Shown: piece by piece, positions 28,104 through 34,698 of the stretch
Layout: every line of letters begins with the position of its first letter
How positions within the stretch are numbered: the stretch's first letter is position 1
Origin: Flavobacterium sp. KMS
GTDB taxonomy: Bacteria; Bacteroidota; Bacteroidia; Flavobacteriales; Flavobacteriaceae
Reading direction: 5' to 3'
Length of the DNA stretch: 64,000 bases
Assembly (NCBI RefSeq): GCF_000813005.1
Contig: NZ_JSYP01000002.1
Location: 186,001-250,000, forward strand
Notes under the pieces: model-generated
What the model saw: the letters and a program-made list of their open reading frames with translations, nothing else
What the model was told of the DNA's origin: nothing
Database searches by the model: none
Position numbers and translations under genes: made by a program

Positions 28104-28277
28104 TTACTTTTTCTTTTTCAAAGCATCAATTGCATCAAGCAATTCTACCAATGCTACATGCAAATCTTTTTGATCTCTTATAGTTTTCTTAGCTTGTTCA
28201 GCTACTGCAACCATTTTTTCTAAATCATTTGAAGCAATCGCTTCTCTGATTCCTACTCCGTAAAGCACTGTTGCCAT
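28104..28277 (-). CDS. DUF1843-like small peptide, copy 2 (putative precursor)
   Basis: 57 aa, starting MATVLYGVGIREAIASNDLE and ending IDALKKKK. YGVxIREAxxSNDLxKM is the hallmark of DUF1843 as I remember it. From Tyr6 on it is 39/52 identical to copy 1. It has no cysteine and no signal peptide, a conserved N-terminal block, an amphipathic middle and a Lys4 tail. It lies next to the radical SAM/SPASM gene, with only a terminator between. The role as maturase substrate is inferred from position. The gene is below most length cut-offs and easily missed. Confidence 0.82.
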   Translation of the reverse strand: MATVLYGVGIREAIASNDLEKMVAVAEQAKKTIRDQKDLHVALVELLDAIDALKKKK

Positions 28278-28351
28278 AATGTCTTATATTTATAGTTATT
28301 CCTACTCTTTAGGTTTTTCAGATCCACCCTTGTTTTTCTGTACAAGTCAGT

Positions 28352-28528
28352 TTATTTTTTCTTCTTTAAAGAATCTATTGCGTCTAGCAAGTCTAGTAAA
28401 GCTACAGTTAGATCTCCTTGGTCTTTTATGGTTTGCTTTGCTTGTTTAGCGACAGCTTCCATCTTAGCCAAATCATTTGAGACTAAAGCTTCTCTAATAG
28501 CAACACCATATGGCATAATTATTCCCAT
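28352..28528 (-). CDS. DUF1843-like small peptide, copy 1 (putative precursor)
   Basis: 58 aa, starting MGIIMPYGVAIREALVSNDL and ending IDSLKKKK. A second Met (28516) directly before PYGVAIREA is an alternative start. It is the promoter-proximal copy of a tandem duplication: the upstream leaders of both copies share the words GAGTAGGAATAA and GGATCTGAAAA. No Cys; conserved residues cluster at YGV-IREA, SNDL-KM, and VAL--LLDAID. It is probably a substrate or substrate-like partner of the radical SAM enzyme. Confidence 0.82.
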   Translation of the reverse strand: MGIIMPYGVAIREALVSNDLAKMEAVAKQAKQTIKDQGDLTVALLDLLDAIDSLKKKK

Positions 28529-28545
28529 TGTTATAGTTTTTATTC

Positions 28546-28626
28546 CTACTCATATGGCTTTTCAGATCCGCCTTCGCTTTTTACTGTGCGAAACAGTTCG
28601 TTTTTTTTCAGTGGGTTCTGCTCCAC
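28546..28626 (-). CDS. possible 26-codon peptide with GTG start, ends GGSEKPYE
   Basis: A frame between an upstream TAA and a TAG: VEQNPLKKNE-LFRTVKSEGG-SEKPYE (Val as Met if GTG is used). It lies in the leader of the first DUF1843-like gene. The homologous DNA before the second copy still encodes GGSEKPKE and the same stop, with two of the changes silent at third positions, but there the frame is closed 14 codons up without a start. It could be a translated leader peptide, a tiny substrate, or conserved RNA structure read by chance as codons. Confidence 0.35.
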   Translation of the reverse strand: MEQNPLKKNELFRTVKSEGGSEKPYE

Positions 28627-28702
28627 TTATTTGACATGTTATAAAGCATTTTAGAATATTCAAAAACATCTTAATAATACGTTTTTGAGGCTATTCCTAT
28701 TT

Positions 28703-28710
28703 CAAAGCTA
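28703..28710 (-). promoter_or_regulatory. -7 promoter element of the peptide/radical SAM locus
   Basis: On the minus strand TAGCTTTG matches TAnnTTTG. A TTTG lies 24 bp further up, slightly long for a -33. The start would be near 28696, giving a leader of about 170 bases before the first DUF1843-like gene. Confidence 0.5.
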
Positions 28711-28857
28711 GAACAAACAAATACCCCTTTTTGACAAATTGTTATCAAACAGATTTTTTTTGCTATGGATTAAACAAAAAAATGACACAGGACAGCAAAC
28801 CGATTATAAACACTTGACTTTAACTATATTGAATAAATAATTGCAATTTTACACAAT

Positions 28858-28883
28858 AAACTTTCATTTATTTTTGAAAGTTT
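28858..28883. promoter_or_regulatory. palindromic operator O1 of the GbsR-type regulator
   Basis: AAACTTTCA-N8-TGAAAGTTT, a perfect 9+9 bp inverted repeat that overlaps the -33 TTG of the regulator's own promoter. An identical layout recurs at 29439-29464. It probably mediates autorepression. Confidence 0.75.
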
Positions 28884-28896
28884 AAAAACTTTTACT

Positions 28897-28904
28897 TACT
28901 TTTG
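28897..28904 (+). promoter_or_regulatory. -7 promoter element of the GbsR-type gene
   Basis: TACTTTTG lies 20 bp after TTG (28874-28876), a good Bacteroidota promoter pair. The ATG at 28909 is only 4 bp away, so the mRNA would start at or just beyond the A of the start codon, that is, be leaderless. Confidence 0.6.
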
Positions 28905-28908
28905 ATCT

Positions 28909-29412
28909 ATGGAATTCAAAGAAGCAAAAAATAAATTCGTTCAAACATGGGGAGCATTAGGTTCTCAATGGGGTATTAATAAAACCATGGCACAAATCCA
29001 TGCTTTATTAATGGTTTCAAACGAACCTGTTTCTATGGAAGATATTATGGACGAATTGCAAATTTCGCGTGGTAATACCAGCATGAACCTAAAAGCTTTG
29101 ATGGATTGGGGAATTGTCTATAAAGAATACAAAACCGGAGAAAGACGAGAATTCTTTACTGCCGAAAAAGATTTAGATGAACTTGCTGTGAAAATTGCAA
29201 GAGAAAGAAGTAAACGTGAAATTAAACCTGCTCTTAAAATTTTAAAAGAAGTTTCCTCGATTGACTCGAAGAATTCTGCAGAAGAAAAACACTTTGTTGA
29301 GCAAACCACCAAGTTGTATGATTTTGTTTTAAAAGCAGATAATATGCTGGATAAAATGACCGAATTCAATGAAAACTGGTTGGGACGTTTGGTCCTGAAA
29401 ATTATGAAGTAA
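28909..29412 (+). CDS. GbsR/MarR-family transcriptional regulator
   Basis: A 167-aa winged-helix regulator. The N-terminal block WGALGSQWGINKTMAQIHALL (about 14-34) is typical of the GbsR branch of MarR, with the recognition helix near ISRGNTSMNLKALMDWG (about 62-78) and the wing at KEYKTGERREFF. It should bind the two identical palindromes (28858-28883, 29439-29464), one at its own promoter and one before the membrane-protein cluster. The ligand is unknown. The ATG is kept because the family N-terminus starts there. Confidence 0.9.
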   Translation: MEFKEAKNKFVQTWGALGSQWGINKTMAQIHALLMVSNEPVSMEDIMDELQISRGNTSMNLKALMDWGIVYKEYKTGERREFFTAEKDLDELAVKIARERSKREIKPALKILKEVSSIDSKNSAEEKHFVEQTTKLYDFVLKADNMLDKMTEFNENWLGRLVLKIMK

Positions 29413-29438
29413 AACATCAAACTAAAAAAATTTAATTA

Positions 29439-29464
29439 AAACTTTCATTTTTTTCTGAAAGTTT
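29439..29464. promoter_or_regulatory. palindromic operator O2
   Basis: AAACTTTCA-N8-TGAAAGTTT, same arms and same spacer length as O1, between the regulator and the next gene. No TAnnTTTG is seen near it, so it may act as a roadblock or on an unseen promoter. Confidence 0.72.
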
Positions 29465-29480
29465 AAAACAATCAATAACC

Positions 29481-29819
29481 ATGAAAACTATAAAAAATAT
29501 TAACACATTTGCTATTTGCCTTCCCTTTGTCCTTCTACTTACCTACCCCATATTTAAAGAATTGGCATTTATACTAGCCTTATACTCAACTATGCTAACC
29601 GGGTTCCTACAATTTTCAATTGGTGTAAAAATGTTAATCGATAATCCGCATGATAGAGCTCTCCAAACTTATATGGCAGTAGTAGCTTCATTCTTTATTC
29701 TTTGGTTAATTAATCACCGTCTAAATTATAATCACTTTTTAACCTATATATTATTTCCTACTCCTCTACTATTAGCAATTTATCTTTCAAGTATAATCTA
29801 TAAAAAACCAAACCAATGA
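29481..29819 (+). CDS. small integral membrane protein
   Basis: 112 aa with three or four hydrophobic helices (ICLPFVLLLTYPIF, LAFILALYSTMLTGFLQF, AVVASFFILWLI, YILFPTPLLLAIYLSSII). No family is recognised. The first gene after operator O2, it overlaps the DUF2071 gene by 4 bases (ATGA), which shows translational coupling. Confidence 0.75.
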   Translation: MKTIKNINTFAICLPFVLLLTYPIFKELAFILALYSTMLTGFLQFSIGVKMLIDNPHDRALQTYMAVVASFFILWLINHRLNYNHFLTYILFPTPLLLAIYLSSIIYKKPNQ

Positions 29820-30529
29820 GTTTCTTAACCGCCGAATGGAAAAACTTAGCATTATTAAATTACGAAGTTGATGCTAAAACATTAGAGAAATATGTTCCTC
29901 CAGGAACCGAAATAGATATATGGAACAACAAATGTTATGTGAGTTTAGTTGGTTTTATGTTTGAGAATACAAAAGTATTAGGCATTAAAGTTCCTTTTCA
30001 TATCAACTTCGAAGAAGTCAATCTAAGATTTTATGTAAAACGATTTGAAAATGGAGAATGGAAACGTGGTGTTGTATTTATAAAAGAGATAGTCCCGAAA
30101 ACTGCCATTACTTTTATTGCAAACACATTATACAATGAACATTACCAAACCAATAAAATGAAGCATTCTGTTACCGATAATGAAAAATCAAAAACATTTG
30201 TTTACCAATGGAAAAATCATAACAAGTGGAATTCAATTGAAATTGAAACAGGAAAAAAGGAATTAGAAATAGAATTAAACTCCGAAGCCGAATTTATTAC
30301 TGAGCATTATTTTGGATATACTAAATATGATAATAATACCACTTTCGAATATGAAGTAACACACCCAAGATGGCAACAACTACCAATAATCGATTATAAA
30401 ATAGATCTCGATTTTGAAGATAACTACGGGAAAGATTTTGCTTTCCTGAATAAATCAAAACCAGTTTCAGCTTTTCTAGCAATTGGTTCTAAGATTACTG
30501 TCGAGAACAAGAAAAAAATAAAGTCGTGA
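29816..30529 (+). CDS. DUF2071 (YqjF-like) protein
   Basis: 237 aa. Typical DUF2071 features: LTAEWKNLALLNYEVDAKTL at the start, YVPPGTEID, CYVSLVGFMFENTKVLG, NLRFYVKR, GVVFIKEIVPK and a C-terminal PVSAFLAIGS. The family is uncharacterised; a beta-rich ligand-binding or acetoacetate-decarboxylase-like fold has been suggested. Soluble. It overlaps the genes on both sides, so it is part of a tight operon under the GbsR-type regulator. Confidence 0.85.
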   Translation: MSFLTAEWKNLALLNYEVDAKTLEKYVPPGTEIDIWNNKCYVSLVGFMFENTKVLGIKVPFHINFEEVNLRFYVKRFENGEWKRGVVFIKEIVPKTAITFIANTLYNEHYQTNKMKHSVTDNEKSKTFVYQWKNHNKWNSIEIETGKKELEIELNSEAEFITEHYFGYTKYDNNTTFEYEVTHPRWQQLPIIDYKIDLDFEDNYGKDFAFLNKSKPVSAFLAIGSKITVENKKKIKS

Positions 30530-30882
30530 ATGCAAATCTTAATATTATTGGGTATTTCATTTACCTAATGATTACCATCTTCATAATTGTACGGGTTGGA
30601 AAAACTTGTTATAAAAATGGCAATGTATTCGTTTCTGAACTTATTCCCAATCACGAAGATTTATGCCAACGAATAAATCAAATGTTACTTCTAGGCTATT
30701 ATCTATTAAATATTGGCTATTGTGCAATGACTTTAATTTCGTGGGAAACAATAATAACTACCGATCAACTCATAGAAGTAATAGCAACCAAAACAGCAAT
30801 TATAATATTTATAATCTCAGGATTACATTACATAAACATCATTATAATAACTAAATACATTCAAAAATTAATTAATAACTAG
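30526..30882 (+). CDS. small membrane protein, paralogue of the next gene
   Basis: 118 aa from GTG 30526, overlapping the stop of the DUF2071 gene (GTGA). The ATG at 30530 is in another frame and closes early, so GTG is right. Three hydrophobic helices. GKTCYKNGNVFVSELI and LLGYYLLNIGYCAMTLI align with KTLFANGKIYMLDIF and FETGFYLLNLGFALMIL of the next gene, so the two are diverged duplicates. Function unknown. Confidence 0.72.
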   Translation: MNANLNIIGYFIYLMITIFIIVRVGKTCYKNGNVFVSELIPNHEDLCQRINQMLLLGYYLLNIGYCAMTLISWETIITTDQLIEVIATKTAIIIFIISGLHYINIIIITKYIQKLINN

Positions 30883-30895
30883 TAAATTAAACACC

Positions 30896-31282
30896 ATGGA
30901 AACTACAAAAATTTTAGTCGGTTATGCAATCTATTTACCAATAGCACTTTTTCTAACATACTATGTTTCTAAAACTTTATTCGCAAACGGAAAAATATAC
31001 ATGCTAGACATATTTAGAGGAAGAGAAGAAATTGCGGATGCAACCAACAAACTTTTCGAAACAGGTTTTTACCTTCTTAATCTTGGCTTTGCATTAATGA
31101 TATTAAGAATAAGTGAAGACATTAATAATTATCAAATCTTAATCGAAGCTTTAAGTTATAAAATAGGAAGTTTTTCTATTTACCTTGGATTAATGTTATT
31201 CCTTAATTTGTATTTCTTCTTTAGAGGAAAAAGAAAAGCTAGAGAAGCACAACAAGAAGACAGATTAGTTTTAAAAATTTAA
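30896..31282 (+). CDS. small membrane protein, paralogue of the previous gene
   Basis: 128 aa, three predicted membrane helices (TKILVGYAIYLPIALFLTYYV; GFYLLNLGFALMIL; IYLGLMLFLNLYFFF) and a basic C-terminal tail (RGKRKAREAQQED). It lies 13 bp after its paralogue in the same operon. Function unknown. Confidence 0.75.
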   Translation: METTKILVGYAIYLPIALFLTYYVSKTLFANGKIYMLDIFRGREEIADATNKLFETGFYLLNLGFALMILRISEDINNYQILIEALSYKIGSFSIYLGLMLFLNLYFFFRGKRKAREAQQEDRLVLKI

Positions 31283-31298
31283 TTATTAATAACCAAAT

Positions 31299-31342
31299 CC
31301 TAACAATCCTGATCTCGAAATGTCGAGATGAGATTGTTAGGG
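31299..31342. repeat. intergenic perfect hairpin
   Basis: CCTAACAATC pairs with GATTGTTAGG, and inside it ATCTCGA pairs with TCGAGAT. There is no T tract, so it is a repeat or RNA hairpin rather than a clear terminator. It covers the upstream in-frame ATG at 31328, arguing against that start. Confidence 0.7.
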
Positions 31343-31357
31343 TTAATACTTTACAAA

Positions 31358-32266
31358 ATGAGTAAACTTATTATCGCAGCTGGAACAGGTTTTTTAGGAC
31401 AGGTCCTAGTCAACCATTTTAAAAATAAATTTGAAGAAATTGTAATTCTGACTCGAGGAAAATCAAAAACTATTGACGGAATTAAATATATAAACTGGGA
31501 TGCAAAAACTTTTTCTGGTTGGGAAAGCGAACTTGAAGATGCTACAGTTTTAATAAATCTGGCAGGAAAATCTGTAGATTGTCGTTATACAAAAGAAAAC
31601 AAAAGAGAAATATTATTATCTCGAATCGAGAGTACCAAGGTTTTAAACAAAGCCGTTTTAAATTGTGTAAATCCACCTAAACATTGGCTAAATTCATCTA
31701 CAGCAACAATTTATCGATTTTCATTAGATAAAGAAATGGATGAAGCTACTGGCGAAATCGGAAATGATTTTTCTATAAATGTAGCTCTATCTTGGGAAAA
31801 AGCGTTCTTTAAAACAGAAACTCCAAGTACCTTAAAAACCGCTTTAAGAACTTCGATCGTTTTAGGGAAGAAAGGCGGCGCTTTAATTCCGCTTAAAACC
31901 TTAGCCAAAATAGGTTTCGGAGGAAAACAAGGAAAAGGAAATCAATTTATTAGTTGGATTCACGAAGACGATTTTGCCAATGCAATAGACTTTATACTCC
32001 AAAAAGAAATGATTGGGCTAGTTAATGTTGTTTCCCCTAAACCGATTCGCAATGCAGACTTTATGAAGAAACTTCAAAAAGCTGTTGGTTTTCCTTTCGG
32101 AATCCCACTCAATACATTTTTGCTTAAAATAGGAGCTTTCTTTATTCGAACACAACCCGAATTAGTTTTAAAAAGCAGAAACGTGATTCCGAAAAAACTT
32201 TTAGAGAATGGATTTGAATTTAAGTTCGATAATGTAGAGGATGCTTTTAAAGATTTATTGAAGTAA
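31358..32266 (+). CDS. TIGR01777 family NAD(P)-binding epimerase/oxidoreductase
   Basis: 302 aa from ATG 31358 (MSKLIIAAGTGFLGQVLVNH); a longer frame starts inside the hairpin at 31328 and would add ten unrelated residues. Extended SDR fold: GTGFLGQ for the dinucleotide, NLAGKSVDCRYTKENKREI, SSTATIYRF, and the C-terminal DUF1731-like part (PKKLLENGFEFKFDNVEDAF). The family (YfcH, SDR39U1) has no settled substrate. It follows the membrane-protein cluster. Confidence 0.88.
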   Translation: MSKLIIAAGTGFLGQVLVNHFKNKFEEIVILTRGKSKTIDGIKYINWDAKTFSGWESELEDATVLINLAGKSVDCRYTKENKREILLSRIESTKVLNKAVLNCVNPPKHWLNSSTATIYRFSLDKEMDEATGEIGNDFSINVALSWEKAFFKTETPSTLKTALRTSIVLGKKGGALIPLKTLAKIGFGGKQGKGNQFISWIHEDDFANAIDFILQKEMIGLVNVVSPKPIRNADFMKKLQKAVGFPFGIPLNTFLLKIGAFFIRTQPELVLKSRNVIPKKLLENGFEFKFDNVEDAFKDLLK

Positions 32267-32362
32267 AATCTTTGACAAAGCTTAGAATCAAGTCTCTAAA
32301 GAACTTCATTTTATCTCAAGTGATTATAATTTATTAAGTTCTATCACATTTTGATCATAGCT

Positions 32363-32425
32363 CACGGTTTCAACCGTGTGATACAGATTGTGATAATATT
32401 GCGCTCCAACGGTTGAAACCGTTGG
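32363..32425. repeat. pair of palindromes in opposite phase
   Basis: CACGGTTTCAACCGTG at 32363-32378 and CCAACGGTTGAAACCGTTGG at 32406-32425. The core GGTTTCAACC of one is the reverse complement of the core of the other, so the pair can form two small hairpins or one large one. They lie in the 348-bp gap 32267-32614, which has no gene. Confidence 0.7.
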
Positions 32426-32614
32426 CAATGTTATAACATGCATATATTATTGCTATTCGTTGTCAAGCCATTAGTTTGATTTGTATAATCTGAATTTCTC
32501 TCACATCAAAAAGAAAAAGATTCTGTCTATTTCTATAAAAAAAATTGGTAAAATTCAAAGGAAGTTCCTTACAGCAGTAATTTAAAACTTTGACAAAGAT
32601 AACACCAACTAATT

Positions 32615-33070
32615 ATGACAACAATTCATCTCACAACAAAAATAAAAGCAACGAAACAGATCGTCTTTGATAATTCCAGAGATATTGATATTCACCAACA
32701 ATCTGCTAGCAAATCTAATGAAGTTGCAATTGCTGGTGTAACAACCGGACTCATAAACTATAACGAAACGGTAACGTGGCGAGGCAAACACTTCGGATTG
32801 TACTTAACACACAAAAGCCGAATTACTGCAATGAATTTTTACGATCATTTTGTAGATGAAATGGAAAGCGGAAAATTTAAGTCATTTAAACACGAGCATT
32901 TTTTTAAAGAAGAAAACGGACAAACAATCATGACTGATAAATTAGAATATGAAACTCCGTTTAGTGTAATTGGAAAATTGTTTGATCTGCTGTTTTTAAA
33001 GAAACATTTGATTCAATTTCTATTAGAACGAAACAAAATCTTAAAAAAAGTATCTGAAAAAGATAACTAA
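32615..33070 (+). CDS. SRPBCC (START-like) family protein
   Basis: 151 aa. MTTIHLTTKIKATKQIVFDN opens the typical first strand and helix, TWRGKHFGLYLTHKSRITAM and FKHEHFFKEENGQTIMTDKL are central strands, and the long C-terminal helix is LFLKKHLIQFLLERNKILKK. The family binds hydrophobic ligands; homologues after TIGR01777 genes are often called cell division inhibitor without proof. It is in line with the epimerase but 348 bp away. Confidence 0.82.
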   Translation: MTTIHLTTKIKATKQIVFDNSRDIDIHQQSASKSNEVAIAGVTTGLINYNETVTWRGKHFGLYLTHKSRITAMNFYDHFVDEMESGKFKSFKHEHFFKEENGQTIMTDKLEYETPFSVIGKLFDLLFLKKHLIQFLLERNKILKKVSEKDN

Positions 33071-33286
33071 AATAGATTCCTTATTTTTATAATTACCACA
33101 TCCAAAACCTTTAAAATCAACCAGCTTAATATAATTTAACAAAATTTCAACATAAAAAAAGACAGGCATGGCATGCTTTATGTAAAGAGATATGAAAGAT
33201 AAAACTTTCAAATTTTATGAACTTATCTCTAAAACAACCAGATTTTCTTCTTAAAACCGAAAATCATTAATTTTAAAAATAAAGTT

Positions 33287-33685
33287 ATGACATTAAAAAC
33301 TAAATTATTATCCGCAGCATTTTTTACTGTTTCTTTTATCGGATTTGCGCAAAGTAATTGTAAAGACTTAACAGGATGCGAAAGAAAATTATGTGAATTG
33401 AACACAAAATTAGAGTATGCCAAACAGTACGGAAATCAAAATAAGATTAGAGGGATTGAAAATGCTATAGCACAAACCAAAAATAACTGTACTACAAAGA
33501 CAGTAAATAATGATCTTGACAAAAAGGTAAAAGATAAAGAACAAAAAGTTAAAGAAAGAACCGATGATCTAAATAAAGCGATTAAAGATCAGGAGGGAAA
33601 AGAAAAAATCGACAAGAAAAAGAAGAAATTGGATGAAGCCAAAGCAGAATTAAATAAAGCTGTTACAGCTCAAAAAACGAAATAA
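33287..33685 (+). CDS. DUF1090 (YqjC-like) periplasmic protein
   Basis: 132 aa. A signal peptide (MTLKTKLLSAAFFTVSFIGFAQ) is followed by Cys25, Cys31, Cys36 and Cys68 in the pattern of DUF1090: GCERKLCELNTKLEYAKQYG and NKIRGIENAI. The second half is a highly charged coiled coil (DKKVKDKEQKVKERTDDLNK and on). E. coli YqjC has the same layout; the function is unknown. It is single, with a terminator. Confidence 0.82.
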   Translation: MTLKTKLLSAAFFTVSFIGFAQSNCKDLTGCERKLCELNTKLEYAKQYGNQNKIRGIENAIAQTKNNCTTKTVNNDLDKKVKDKEQKVKERTDDLNKAIKDQEGKEKIDKKKKKLDEAKAELNKAVTAQKTK

Positions 33686-33705
33686 AGCTTTACTTGCACT
33701 TATAC

Positions 33706-33737
33706 AAAACCGATGTTGATACATCGGTTTTTTTGTT
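33706..33737. terminator. bidirectional intrinsic terminator
   Basis: AAAACCGATGT-TGAT-ACATCGGTTTT with a T tail, in the convergent gap between the DUF1090 gene and the UbiA-like gene. Confidence 0.88.
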
Positions 33738-33747
33738 TTTATATCTT

Positions 33748-34563
33748 TTATCCATAAAATGCAACCATCAACCACCAAAAAATCGGAATACTTTCGACCC
33801 AAAAAGAAGTATAATATTTAGATCTTTTTTCATTTGCAAAAACAATAAAAAGTGACAACACAAGAACCATAATTAAATTAATCACCAATTGATTATTATC
33901 AAGAGTAGATTTAAAAAACTCAAGAAGGTAAAATGGAATTAGAAGTAATAATCCTAAAATTTTTGTTCGCTTTACTCCTATTTGCTGCGGAACAGTTTGC
34001 AAATGTGGATCATCATTGGCAAGATCGATAATTTCGAAAATTAATATTAGCACGAAAACCAAAATAAAACGCTGTACACATTTTAAATAAAAATCGGAAG
34101 TAAACGCAATTTCAGCATTTATTAATGGCAAAACCAAAGTAGCTCCAACCCAACAAAGTGCCACAATATATATTTTGACACCAGCCCAGTTTCGGGCATT
34201 TTTTCTATTCGGGAAAAATGGAAGTGTATAAAGTGCCGTAATTGCAAATATTCCTACCGAGACAATTTGAGTGATTCGCTTTAATTGAAAAAAATAATAC
34301 CCTACTAATAAAAGAGAACAAAAACTAAAAACTGCAATAATTTTTAATTGATTCCCTATTGGCACTCTATTAACCCGAACCAAAGCATCGTATTTCACAA
34401 AATTATATCCTACAATAGTTCCAAAAAACACAAACAAAGCCATCGATTCATCATACTCAATACCAAACATATGGAACGTTAAACGTACCAATGCATAACA
34501 CGATAAAGCAACGTGAATGCTACTAATGATATAAAAATTAAATAACTGCGTAACTACCTTCAT
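33748..34563 (-). CDS. UbiA-like membrane protein
   Basis: 271 aa with about eight hydrophobic helices. Two polar loops resemble the prenyltransferase sites: YNFVKYD (Asn54...Asp59) between helices 2 and 3, and DLANDDP (Asp180, Asp184) in the later loop, the DXXXD pattern. The first motif is shorter than the usual NDXXDXXXD, so activity on a prenyl diphosphate is uncertain. It is divergent from gcvP and has no quinone or haem gene nearby. Confidence 0.65.
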   Translation of the reverse strand: MKVVTQLFNFYIISSIHVALSCYALVRLTFHMFGIEYDESMALFVFFGTIVGYNFVKYDALVRVNRVPIGNQLKIIAVFSFCSLLLVGYYFFQLKRITQIVSVGIFAITALYTLPFFPNRKNARNWAGVKIYIVALCWVGATLVLPLINAEIAFTSDFYLKCVQRFILVFVLILIFEIIDLANDDPHLQTVPQQIGVKRTKILGLLLLIPFYLLEFFKSTLDNNQLVINLIMVLVLSLFIVFANEKRSKYYTSFWVESIPIFWWLMVAFYG

Positions 34564-34659
34564 ATAACAAAACTAATCAATTAATAAGAAATCAACCCTT
34601 TAGTTGTAAATTTGACAAAAAATGCGATTAAAAATAGCAATTAGATTATTATTAATACT

Positions 34660-34667
34660 TAATTTTG
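34660..34667 (+). promoter_or_regulatory. -7 promoter element of gcvP
   Basis: TAATTTTG matches TAnnTTTG, 31 bp before the gcvP ATG. Confidence 0.55.
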
Positions 34668-34698
34668 CACCACTAAAAAACAACACTTTTACTACTAT

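Noticed and set aside
28104..28528. The small peptides considered as toxin-antitoxin components
   Set aside because: The two are paralogues of each other rather than a toxin and its antidote, and their conserved neighbour is a SPASM enzyme.
28428..28634. 68-codon plus-strand frame across the DUF1843-like region
   Set aside because: Antisense to the better-supported minus-strand peptide genes, whose duplication conserves the minus-strand protein.
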